A DNA stretch of 57,701 nucleotides, taken from NCBI GenBank assembly GCA_038246785.1, contig JBBRVP010000019.1:1-57701 (forward strand), read 5' to 3'. Position 1 is the stretch's first letter; every line of letters starts with the position of its first letter. The notes under the pieces were generated by a model that had not been told where the DNA came from, did no database searches, and was given only the letters and a program-made list of their open reading frames with translations. This DNA is from JBBRVP01 sp038246785. Its GTDB lineage: Bacteria; Actinomycetota; Actinomycetes; Jiangellales; Jiangellaceae. The position numbers and the translations under genes are program-made. Of the stretch, positions 51,185 through 57,701 are shown in pieces.

Positions 51185-53866
51185 TCACGGCCGAAGCCGC
51201 CTGGTGAACCAATCCGAGCGCGACTGCGGTGGGGACAGCCGCATGCGCGCGCCGACGACCGTCAGCCCGCTGGTGCCGACCAGCACCGGCTCCAGGGTCA
51301 ACGCCGACACCTCCGGCAGGTCGTCGGTGAGGCAGGACACCCGGTGCAGCAGGTCCTCCAGCGCGTCGACGTCGGCGGCTGCGCGGCCCCGCCACCCGAG
51401 CAGCAGCGGTGCCGCCCGCACCTCGCGGATCATGTTGTGGACGTCGACGTCGGTGAGCGGCGGGATGCGCCAGGCGCGGTCGCCGAGCAGTACGGTCGGC
51501 ACCCCGGCCAGTCCGACCGAGACCAGCGGGCCGAAGGAAGGGTCCTCGATCCCCCGCACCTCCACCGGGACTCCGGACGGGGCCATCGGTTGCACGACGT
51601 AGCGCGCCACCTCGGGGGGACCCGCCGACTCGAGGAGCCTGGCCCAGGCGGCACGCATCGAGTCGGGTCCGCTGATGCTGCGCCAGACGTCGGAGAGGTC
51701 GGGCTGGTACCGCAGGTGCTCCGCGGTGGCCTTGAGGACGACCTCCTCGCCGTGGACCCACCCGAGGTCGCTCCCCGCGGCGAGCGCCTCGTCGAGGTCC
51801 TCGACCAGACGCAGCGGGAGCACCGGGACGCCGTACGCCTCCAGCAGCGCGTGGACGTCCGCACCGTCGAGGTCGCCGCCCCCCGGCGTGCTCTCGAGCC
51901 GCGCATGCACCAGCCGCCCGGCCGCCTTGGCGTCGATGCCCTCCACCCGAGGCACCTCGCCGCTGCCGGCGGCCCGCCACGAGGCGTACGTCGTGGCGTG
52001 GGCCAGCGCCCGGACGGCCTCCTCCGGGGTGGGGAAGGCGGGCACCGTACCGGCCAGCATCCCGAAGTCGCGGGGCCCCTGCGCGTCGCCGTCCCACGCG
52101 GCGACCGCCCGGCCGAGGAACGTGGTGACCACCGGGCGAGCGCGGCGGCGAGCAACCTCCGCGATGACCCGGGCGACGTCCTCGCCGGTCGAGCCCAGGG
52201 TCGGCGCGAAGAGCACCACGATGCTGTCGACGCCGGGATCGGCGAGCGGCCCGGCCAGCGCCCGTTCGTAGTCGGCGGCGCCCGCCTCGGGGCCCAGGTC
52301 GACCGGGTCGCCGGCGAGCACCAGCCCACGCGCCTGTGCCGCTGCTGCGGTGAGCAGGCCGAGCGCGTCGGAGTTGCCGACCACAGCCACCCGCGGGCCG
52401 CCCGGCAACGGCTGGTGCGCGAGCACCTCGGCCACGTCGAACATCTCCGCCAGCGTCTCCACGCTGATGACCCCGGACTGCCGGAACATCGCCTCGATCG
52501 CCTCCGGCGGGGCGTCCGTCGGCTGGACGGCGTGGCCGAGCGGCACCCGCTGCGCCGAGCCGCCGGTCTTGACCGCCACGACCGGCTTGCGGCGGGCCAG
52601 GCCGCGCGCCACCCGGCTGAACTTGCGCGGGTTGCCGATCGACTCCAGGTAGAGCAGCACGACGTCGGTGGCCTCGTCGTCGGCCCAGTACTGCATGAGG
52701 TCGTTGCCAGAGACGTCGGCCCGGTTGCCGGCCGAGACGAACGTCGACAGACCGAGGCCGCGCCGGACCATCTGGTCCACGAGGGCGATGCCCAGGGCAC
52801 CGGACTGGGAGAAGAAACCGCTCCGCCCGCGCAGCGGGGTCTGCGGGGACAGCGAGGCGTTGAGCGAGACCTCCGGGTCGGTGTTGAGCACGCCCAGGCA
52901 GTTGGGGCCGACGACCCGCATGCCGTTGCTGCGGGCCAGCCGGACGAGCTCGCGTTGACGTTGCCAGCCCTCGGCGCCCGACTCGGCGAAGCCACGGGAG
53001 ACGACGACCAGGCCGTGCACGCCCTTGCGGGCGCACGCCGGTACGACGTCGGGTACCACGTCCGCCGACACGGCCAGCACAGCGAGGTCCACATCGCCGG
53101 GCAGCGCGTCGACATCGGGATATGCGGGGACACCGGCGACAGCGACAGCATGCGGGTTGACCGGGTAGATCGGGCCGGTGAAACCGGCCATGAGCAGGTT
53201 GCGCACGACGGTGTGCCCGACGCTGCCGCGGCGGCGACCCGCCCCCACCACCGCCACCGAGCGCGGGGTCAGCAGCCGCGCCACCGACGCGGCCTCGGCC
53301 CGGTGCTCCCGGGACCGCATGACCTTCACCGACGACTCGGTCGGGTCGATCGGGAACTCCAGGTGCACCACGCCTTCCTCGAAGGCGTTGTGCACGGTGT
53401 AGCCCGCATCCTGGAAGACCTGGATCATCCTGCGGTTGTTGGGCAGCGTGTCGGCGACGAAGCGCCGGATCCCGTGCTCCCTGCCGGCCTGCGCCAGGTG
53501 CTCGAGCAGCACGCTGCCCAGGCCGCGCCCCTGGTGGGCGTCCTCGATGAGGAAGGCCACCTCCGCGTCGGTCGCATCCACCCGGTCGTAGCGGCCGACG
53601 CCGATCATCTCGTCCCCGACCAGGACGATGAACGCGACCCGGTCGACGTGGTCGACGTGGGTGAAGCGGTGCACGTCGCGGTCGGAGAGCTCCGGGTACG
53701 GGGCGAAGAACCGGTAGTACTTGGAGCGGTCGCTCACTCGGGCGTAGAACGCGACCATCCGGTCGGCGTCCTCGGGAGTGATCGGGCGCACGTGGGCCGT
53801 GGCACCGTCGGACAGCACGACGTCGGCCTCCCAGTGGGCGGGATAGGCCGGCGCCAGATCGGTCAC
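51185..53866 (-). CDS. GNAT acetyltransferase / NDP-forming acyl-CoA synthetase fusion (Pat-like)
   Basis: An 893-residue protein. An N-terminal GNAT domain (about 20-175, acetyl-CoA loop DAHQGRGLGSVLLEHL) is fused to a full acyl-CoA-synthetase-like part: CoA-binding (SVAVVGAGRRRGSVGHTVV), succinyl-CoA-ligase-like, and ATP-grasp (EAYGVPVLPL, EEVVLKATAEHLRYQ). It resembles protein lysine acetyltransferases of the Pat/PatZ type, which acetylate acetyl-CoA synthetase and other proteins and where the synthetase part is regulatory. No cyclic-nucleotide-binding domain as in mycobacterial Pat is present. TAGCCT six bases before the GTG suggests a leaderless transcript. Confidence 0.87.
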   Translation of the reverse strand: MTDLAPAYPAHWEADVVLSDGATAHVRPITPEDADRMVAFYARVSDRSKYYRFFAPYPELSDRDVHRFTHVDHVDRVAFIVLVGDEMIGVGRYDRVDATDAEVAFLIEDAHQGRGLGSVLLEHLAQAGREHGIRRFVADTLPNNRRMIQVFQDAGYTVHNAFEEGVVHLEFPIDPTESSVKVMRSREHRAEAASVARLLTPRSVAVVGAGRRRGSVGHTVVRNLLMAGFTGPIYPVNPHAVAVAGVPAYPDVDALPGDVDLAVLAVSADVVPDVVPACARKGVHGLVVVSRGFAESGAEGWQRQRELVRLARSNGMRVVGPNCLGVLNTDPEVSLNASLSPQTPLRGRSGFFSQSGALGIALVDQMVRRGLGLSTFVSAGNRADVSGNDLMQYWADDEATDVVLLYLESIGNPRKFSRVARGLARRKPVVAVKTGGSAQRVPLGHAVQPTDAPPEAIEAMFRQSGVISVETLAEMFDVAEVLAHQPLPGGPRVAVVGNSDALGLLTAAAAQARGLVLAGDPVDLGPEAGAADYERALAGPLADPGVDSIVVLFAPTLGSTGEDVARVIAEVARRRARPVVTTFLGRAVAAWDGDAQGPRDFGMLAGTVPAFPTPEEAVRALAHATTYASWRAAGSGEVPRVEGIDAKAAGRLVHARLESTPGGGDLDGADVHALLEAYGVPVLPLRLVEDLDEALAAGSDLGWVHGEEVVLKATAEHLRYQPDLSDVWRSISGPDSMRAAWARLLESAGPPEVARYVVQPMAPSGVPVEVRGIEDPSFGPLVSVGLAGVPTVLLGDRAWRIPPLTDVDVHNMIREVRAAPLLLGWRGRAAADVDALEDLLHRVSCLTDDLPEVSALTLEPVLVGTSGLTVVGARMRLSPPQSRSDWFTRRLRP

Positions 53867-53872
53867 GGTGGC

Positions 53873-53878
53873 AGGCTA
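53873..53878 (-). promoter_or_regulatory. -10 element of the Pat-like gene (TAGCCT), leaderless
   Basis: TAGCCT on the minus strand ends six bases before the GTG at 53866. Confidence 0.5.
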
Positions 53879-54012
53879 ACCGGGTTCCCTGGGTGGCGGA
53901 GGCGGCTCCCCACAGGCCGGCGGCCTTGCGAGCCGCATCGCTCGGCAGGGCCACGGCCGCCCGCGCTGTCCCGCCGGTCCGACCCCCGGCCAGGTGCGCG
54001 TCTGGTCGGTCG

Positions 54013-54018
54013 TAGCGT
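54013..54018 (+). promoter_or_regulatory. -10 element of the thioesterase-like gene (TAGCGT), leaderless
   Basis: TAGCGT ends seven bases before the GTG at 54026, within a 159-bp divergent gap. Confidence 0.5.
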
Positions 54019-54025
54019 CACTGCC

Positions 54026-54826
54026 GTGGGTGAGAGCTTCTACCTGCCGTTGGGGGGCGAGCGCTACCGCGCCACGTGGCACACGACCGGGCCGTGGGAG
54101 GAGGGACTCCAGCACGGCGGGCCGCCGAGCGCTCTGCTGGGGCGGGCGGTCGAGCAGTACGCATCCCGCCGTGAACTCGTTGTCGCCCGGGTAACGGTCG
54201 AGATCCTCGGCCCGGTGCCGGTGGCCCAGGTCGACGTGCGCTCGCGGATCCTGCGCAGCGGCCGCAACGTCGAACTCGTCGAGGCGTCGATGACCGCCGG
54301 GACGCGGGCGGTGGCCCGGGCGTCGGTGTGGCGGGTGCGGCGGACCTCCTCGGACCCGGTGGCGCCCCGCCAGCCGGTGCCGCCGCCGCTGGCCGGCACC
54401 TCGGCGGCCGCCCCGCCCGACGGCTGGGTCGACGGGTACCTGTCGGCTATCGAGTGGCACCCCGTGCGCGGCGGTCTCGGCGTGCCCGGACCGGCGACGG
54501 TGTGGACCCGGCTGGCGGTGCCGCTGCTGCCCGACGAGGAGCCGAGCCCCCTGCAGCGCGTGCTCGCGGTCGCCGACAGCGGCAACGGCGCCGCGAGCGA
54601 GCTGGACCTGCGACGGTGGCTGTTCATCAACCCCGAGCTCACCGTTCACCTGCACCGCGAGGCGGTCGGTGAGTGGATCTGCCTCGACGCCGCCACGGCG
54701 GTGTCCACCGGCGGCGCCGGGCTCACCACGTCGACGCTGTCCGACCAGCGCGGACCGCTGGGCGTTGGTGCCCAGTCGCTGCTCGTCGCACCCCGGCCCG
54801 ACGCCCCCTCATCGCCTGGAACGTGA
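54026..54826 (+). CDS. Thioesterase-family (double hot-dog) protein
   Basis: A 266-residue protein resembling the TesB-like/acyl-CoA thioesterase family: PWEEGLQHGGPPSALLGRAV contains the HGG segment seen in such proteins, followed by VVARVTVEILGPVP, and a second hot-dog with LFINPELTVHLHRE and EWICLDAATAVS. It probably hydrolyses an acyl-CoA; specificity unknown. The GTG start is supported by a -10 element seven bases upstream. The frame is open for kilobases upstream, but that is antisense to the Pat-like gene. Confidence 0.83.
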   Translation: MGESFYLPLGGERYRATWHTTGPWEEGLQHGGPPSALLGRAVEQYASRRELVVARVTVEILGPVPVAQVDVRSRILRSGRNVELVEASMTAGTRAVARASVWRVRRTSSDPVAPRQPVPPPLAGTSAAAPPDGWVDGYLSAIEWHPVRGGLGVPGPATVWTRLAVPLLPDEEPSPLQRVLAVADSGNGAASELDLRRWLFINPELTVHLHREAVGEWICLDAATAVSTGGAGLTTSTLSDQRGPLGVGAQSLLVAPRPDAPSSPGT

Positions 54827-54913
54827 CAGCGACAGGCCGATCCGGCGCGTCGTCGCCACGTTCCACTGATCTTTGTGCTGCCGACGCGCCCGCGTCGTGC
54901 AGCGGGCGCGTCC

Positions 54914-54929
54914 AGGGGCCTTGGACTCT
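54914..54929 (+). promoter_or_regulatory. Possible DosR-like box before the flavodoxin gene
   Basis: AGGGGCCTTGGACTCT, about 54 bases before the ATG at 54983, is partly symmetric and loosely like the GGGAC-based DosR/DevR box that controls many actinobacterial redox-stress genes. The match is imperfect. Confidence 0.25.
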
Positions 54930-54982
54930 GACCGCTGCGCCCGGCCCGCGCCACGCTGGGGCGGACGCGAGGAGGGTGCGGC

Positions 54983-55513
54983 ATGAGAGTGCTCGTGACG
55001 GCCTCCAGCCGACACGGGGCGACCGCGGAGATCGCCGAGCGGTTGGGGCGGCGGATGCGGCAAGTCCTGCAGGAGGAGGAGCACCTTCACGTCCAGGTGG
55101 ACGTGGAGCCCGTGGAGACCGTGCGCTCCGTCGAGGCGTACGACGCTGTCGTACTCGGCAGCGCTGTCTACATGGGTCACTGGCTGGCACCGGCGCGACG
55201 CTTCGCCTCCGCGCACGAGCGGGAACTGGCCAGCAAGCCGTTGTGGCTGTTCTCCAGCGGCTCGCACCAGGAGATGTCCTTCTCCGGGCGGGATCCCGCC
55301 GATGTCAACGACATCTCCCAGGCCACCCACGCCCTGGATCACCGGGTGCTCCCGGAGCGGGTCGACCGGGGCGCGCAGCGGGCCAGCGGGCACGCCGTGG
55401 TCCGAGCCGTCAACTCTGCCGACGGCGACTACCCCGACCTGAGCGAGATCGACGACTGGGCCACCAGGATCGCGCGCGAGCTCGCCGAGCTCGGCCGTCA
55501 CTCGGCCGCCTGA
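54983..55513 (+). CDS. Flavodoxin domain protein (HemG/menaquinone-dependent type)
   Basis: A 176-residue flavodoxin-fold protein. The FMN phosphate loop is VTASSRHGATAEIAE (5-19), AVVLGSAVYMGHWL is the second loop, and FSSGSHQEMSF the third. It resembles the flavodoxin_5 group that includes menaquinone-dependent protoporphyrinogen oxidase HemG, but in this genome the HemY-type enzyme does that work, so it is more probably a general redox or stress protein. GAGGAGG precedes the ATG. The 3' end overlaps the convergent dehydrogenase gene by 16 bases. Confidence 0.88.
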   Translation: MRVLVTASSRHGATAEIAERLGRRMRQVLQEEEHLHVQVDVEPVETVRSVEAYDAVVLGSAVYMGHWLAPARRFASAHERELASKPLWLFSSGSHQEMSFSGRDPADVNDISQATHALDHRVLPERVDRGAQRASGHAVVRAVNSADGDYPDLSEIDDWATRIARELAELGRHSAA

Positions 55514-56583
55514 GCCTCCTCGCTCGCCCAGCGGGCGAGCAGCGCGTCACGCGCCGGTGGCGTCTGCCCTTGGACCAGCAGGAACAGCGCCGCGCGGGCG
55601 AGCCGTTGTGCCTCGGCGTCGGCTGTCATCGAGGCCCCCGCGCCCACCGCGACGTAGGCAGCCGTCGCGTCCAGCATCAGCTGCTGGGCGCTCGCTCGCG
55701 CCGCGAGCCGCTCGGCGTGCTGCTCGCCGGCAGGGACGTCGTCGAGGAGGGCGGCGGCCCGCTGGCGTACGCCTGCCAGCCGCGCGTCGAGTGCATCGGC
55801 CGCCGCCGTTCCAGCCGCTGAGCCGCGCGCCGCCGACGCCAGGCGTAGGGCGCCGAGGGCACGCTCGGCCACCCCGAAGACGGCCGGAACGACGTTGGCC
55901 GCGCCGTTGCGGTCGATGTCGAGCCAGTCCGCGACCCGCTGCACCAGCAGGACATCGTCGTCGGCGACCGCGAGCCCGGCGAGCTCCAGCCGCACCGTCG
56001 AGGTGGCCTGCAACGCCGCGAGACGCAGGGGCGGCGACGCGCGCAGCCCCGGCTGCGCGCGCGCGGCCACGGCGGCGAAGACGACCTGCCCCCCCTCGGT
56101 CGAGCCGCCGAGCGCCATGACGTCGTTGAGCCCCCAGCCGGTGTACCACGGTGCCGTCCCGTCCAGCCGCCACCCGCCCGGCACCCGCTGCGCCCTGACC
56201 GGGCGCTGCGGCCAGCGGCGCAGGTGCGCGAACGCGACACCGGCGACTCGCCGGCCGGTCAGCAACTCCGGCAGGAGGCGCTCGCGCACGGGCGTCGAAG
56301 CCGCCGCCACCATCCGTACCGGGGAGTGGTGCTGCACCTGGACGAACCACGTGGCGGGGTCGGCGCCGGCGAGCACCTCCTGCACCCGGCGCGTGACCGG
56401 AGCGGGCGCGGGCGCGGCGGGGTCGAACAGGGCGAGCAGCCCGGCCTCCCCGAGCGCGTCGAGGTGCGAGCGCGGCACGGAACCCGCGTCGACCTCTGCG
56501 GCCGCCGGGGCGAGCAGCTCCTCCCCCAGCCGGCGAGCGGCGACCACGCGCGGGTCGTGCTCAACGCCCCCGCCGCTTTCCAC
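55498..56583 (-). CDS. Acyl-CoA dehydrogenase family protein
   Basis: A 361-residue protein of the acyl-CoA dehydrogenase fold. Visible parts are the N-terminal helices (RRLGEELLAPAAAEVDAG), the FAD-binding middle beta domain (GTAPWYTGWGLNDVMALGG), and the C-terminal helical bundle with AAYVAVGAGASMTADAEAQR. The usual catalytic Glu region is not obvious, so it may belong to the branch of flavoprotein monooxygenase- or desulfurisation-like relatives. The GTG at 56583 was chosen; the extension to 56712 would pass through two palindromic units that look regulatory. Confidence 0.8.
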   Translation of the reverse strand: MESGGGVEHDPRVVAARRLGEELLAPAAAEVDAGSVPRSHLDALGEAGLLALFDPAAPAPAPVTRRVQEVLAGADPATWFVQVQHHSPVRMVAAASTPVRERLLPELLTGRRVAGVAFAHLRRWPQRPVRAQRVPGGWRLDGTAPWYTGWGLNDVMALGGSTEGGQVVFAAVAARAQPGLRASPPLRLAALQATSTVRLELAGLAVADDDVLLVQRVADWLDIDRNGAANVVPAVFGVAERALGALRLASAARGSAAGTAAADALDARLAGVRQRAAALLDDVPAGEQHAERLAARASAQQLMLDATAAYVAVGAGASMTADAEAQRLARAALFLLVQGQTPPARDALLARWASEEAQAAE

Positions 56584-56610
56584 GTTGGGGAAGTCTGCCC
56601 CCTTTGCGCT

Positions 56611-56665
56611 CCGTGGCTGGGGACCCCTGCCCCGGTAGGACCGTGGTGGGGGTCCCCTGCCACGG
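56611..56665. promoter_or_regulatory. Two 25-bp palindromic repeats in the divergent gap
   Basis: Units at 56611-56635 and 56641-56665 are 21/25 identical, spaced exactly 30 bp, and each is an imperfect palindrome (ccgtgg ... ccacgg or cccgg, around a ggggNcccc core). They lie between the divergent dehydrogenase and nitroreductase genes, an expected place for a repressor that covers both promoters. Confidence 0.55.
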
Positions 56666-56714
56666 CAACGGCGGCCGGAACTCGCCAGGCGCTCGTCGTG
56701 GTTGGGTGTCACGC

Positions 56715-57368
56715 GTGGAGCTGCGCGAGGTCGTGCGTCGGCGGCGGATGGTGCGCGCGTACGACCCGGAGCGCGCCGTACCCGCCGAGATGGTCGACCG
56801 GCTGCTCGCGGCTGCCATCCGGGCGCCGAGCGCAGGGTTCACCCAGGGGTGGGACTTCCTGGTGCTGCGCCGCCGCGACGACCGGGAGCGCTTCTGGGCC
56901 GCGCTGAGCGACGCCGGCGAGGCGCCCGAGCAGGCCGACGACTGGCTGGCCCGGATGCGTACGGCGCCGCTGCTGCTGGTCTGCCTGAGCTCACCGCAGG
57001 CCTACCTCGACCGCTACGCCGAGCCCGACAAGGGCTGGACCGACCGCGACCCCGCCCGCTGGCCGGTCCCGTATTGGGACGTCGATACCGGCATGGCGGC
57101 CCTGCTCGTCCTGCTGACCGCCGTCGACGAGGGTCTCGGCGGGTGCTTCTTCGGCGTCCCGGCCGAGCGGACCGGCGCGTTCCGGGAGGCCTTCGCCGTC
57201 CCCGCCGACCGACGGCCGGTCGGAGTGGTCAGCCTCGGCTACTCGGCGCCGGACCGGAGGTCCCCGTCCCTGCGCCGCGGCCGCCGGACCGTTGCCGAGG
57301 TGGCGCACGAGGGTCGCTTCGGGACGCCGTACGAGGCGGCGCACCCCGCTGTCAGGAGCCGTTCCTAG
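56715..57368 (+). CDS. Nitroreductase family protein
   Basis: A 217-residue FMN-dependent nitroreductase. It has the N-terminal REVVRRRRMVRAYDPE (FMN phosphate binding), APSAGFTQGWDFLVL, and GLGGCFFGVPAE with VVSLGYSAPDRRSPS near the end. Such enzymes reduce nitro compounds, quinones or flavins with NAD(P)H; the physiological substrate is unknown. The start may be GTG 56715 or 56706 (three residues longer); neither has a good ribosome binding site. Its stop TAG is part of the -10 element of the next gene. Confidence 0.88.
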   Translation: MELREVVRRRRMVRAYDPERAVPAEMVDRLLAAAIRAPSAGFTQGWDFLVLRRRDDRERFWAALSDAGEAPEQADDWLARMRTAPLLLVCLSSPQAYLDRYAEPDKGWTDRDPARWPVPYWDVDTGMAALLVLLTAVDEGLGGCFFGVPAERTGAFREAFAVPADRRPVGVVSLGYSAPDRRSPSLRRGRRTVAEVAHEGRFGTPYEAAHPAVRSRS

Positions 57369-57371
57369 GCT
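57366..57371 (+). promoter_or_regulatory. -10 element of the NTF2-like gene (TAGGCT), leaderless
   Basis: TAGGCT ends seven bases before the ATG at 57379 and its first three bases are the stop codon of the nitroreductase gene. Confidence 0.45.
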
Positions 57372-57378
57372 GGCCGGC

Positions 57379-57567
57379 ATGGACGTCCCCGCCACCTACG
57401 TGAGCACCCTGGAGTCCCGCGACTGGGACGCGTTCGCCACGTTGCTGGCACCTCACGTCGTCTACGAGTGCCCGCAGACGCGCGAGCGGGTGCGCGGCCG
57501 GGACGGGCTGGTCCGGTTCAACCAGGAGTTCCCGGGCGACTGGCATCTGGAGCTGCTCGACACTTAG
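57379..57567 (+). pseudogene. NTF2/SnoaL-like protein, truncated by the insertion sequence
   Basis: The first 62 codons of a nuclear-transport-factor-2-like protein (YVSTLESRDWDAFATLLAP, then VRGRDGLVRFNQEFPGDWH). Family members are usually about 110-140 residues with a conical fold, so roughly half is missing. The TAG stop is formed at the junction with the insertion sequence (cttag, 57563-57567), which follows immediately. The C-terminal half is not present elsewhere in the window. Before disruption it probably bound a small hydrophobic ligand or acted as an isomerase; no catalytic residue can be assigned. Confidence 0.82.
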
Positions 57568-57583
57568 AACGTGTTGGGAAAGC
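57563..57583. repeat. IS terminal inverted repeat (left end) plus target base pairs
   Basis: cttag followed by aacgtgttgggaaagc. All 21 bases are the exact reverse complement of 120-140. Confidence 0.85.
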
Positions 57584-57701
57584 ACTCGGCGAGCCTCCGT
57601 GACTGTTGTGACTGAGGTGGCCAGTGTGGCGGTATGGCGTCCACTTCCCCGCGCCCCTATCCCTCCGATCTGACCGATGAGCAGTGGGCGTTGATCGCGC
57701 C
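57567..57701 (+). mobile_element. IS5-family insertion sequence, 5' end (partial)
   Basis: The left end of an insertion sequence with the same terminal repeat and orientation as the element at 1-136. It interrupts an NTF2-like gene. The non-coding lead of about 65 bases precedes the transposase start at 57634. The rest is outside the window. Confidence 0.85.
57634..57701 (+). CDS. IS5-family transposase, N-terminal fragment
   Basis: ATG 57634 opens a frame reading MASTSPRPYPSDLTDEQWAL before the window ends. YPSDLTDEQW is the classic start of IS5-type transposases with an N-terminal DUF4096 domain. It fits with the C-terminal fragment at 1-117 as two parts of the same kind of gene in two copies. 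Catalytic residues lie outside the window. Confidence 0.85.
   Translation, partial: MASTSPRPYPSDLTDEQWALIA

Noticed and set aside
51344..54025. Long plus-strand frame leading into the thioesterase gene
   Set aside because: Antisense to the Pat-like gene; the thioesterase has its own promoter and start at 54026.

Overview
The window is chromosomal DNA from a GC-rich actinobacterium. The evidence is the strong G/C bias at third codon positions, many GTG starts, and marker families typical of Actinobacteria (SepH, DUF3000, DUF3093, DUF3159, DUF3710, DUF4193, CeoB/CeoC-type RCK pairs, the coproporphyrin-dependent haem pathway). From memory, the order msrB, hemQ, hemY, hemE, DUF3000, rnd, dxs, TrmA-like methyltransferase, KimA-like permease, ceoB, ceoC, DUF3159, OB-fold, DUF3710, dut, DUF3093, DUF4193, suhB closely follows Mycobacterium tuberculosis Rv2674 to Rv2701c. 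So most of the window is conserved backbone and the interesting material sits in the gaps. The genus cannot be fixed from this sequence alone.

Layout. Positions 1-140 hold the 3' end of an IS5-family element, and 57563-57701 hold the 5' end of an element with the same terminal repeat in the same orientation. The right-hand copy truncates an NTF2/SnoaL-like gene. From 150 to 4.5 kb lie zapE (-), a Phd/VapC toxin-antitoxin pair, a RibD-type reductase, a LigC-type DNA ligase (-) and a decayed gene. From 4.6 to 10.4 kb is a self-contained fructose PTS operon (DeoR regulator, FruK, IIA, IIBC, HPr, enzyme I). It separates ligC from its usual partner, a Prim-Pol-type polymerase (10.4-11.5 kb). From 11.5 to 17.4 kb come msrB, the haem genes hemQ/chdC, hemY/cgoX and hemE, a DUF4349 lipoprotein and an EamA transporter. 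From 17.5 to 24.1 kb come DUF3000, RNase D, a MazEF-like pair, a decayed region of about 0.8 kb, and the beta-oxidation pair fadA-fadB ending in a strong hairpin.

From 24.2 to 32 kb are a large fusion protein (degenerate alpha/beta hydrolase, membrane helix, HExxH metallopeptidase), dxs, a small unknown gene, a cluster of perfect palindromes, and acnA. From 32 to 40 kb are an RNA methyltransferase, a potassium module (KimA-like importer divergent from two RCK proteins), and the dut neighbourhood. From 40 to 44.2 kb are a stand-alone LanC-like protein with a CCG zinc motif, suhB and hemH/cpfC. From 44.3 to 48.5 kb are an MFS transporter, sepH, a tiny basic ORF, a sigma factor and its partner gene. 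From 48.5 to 54 kb is a minus-strand run: Pat-type acetyltransferase/acyl-CoA synthetase fusion, DUF5998, phosphodiesterase, sulfurtransferase. From 54 to 57.6 kb are a thioesterase-like protein, a flavodoxin, an acyl-CoA dehydrogenase, a nitroreductase and the truncated NTF2-like gene.

Themes. (1) Four haem genes for the actinobacterial coproporphyrin route (hemE, cgoX, chdC, cpfC) are spread over 31 kb. (2) Accessory cassettes (two toxin-antitoxin pairs, a PTS operon, a LanC-like gene) are wedged between conserved neighbours. (3) About a dozen genes have a TAnnnT -10 element 6-8 bases before the start codon, which implies leaderless transcripts. I saw no tRNA, rRNA, CRISPR array or phage genes.
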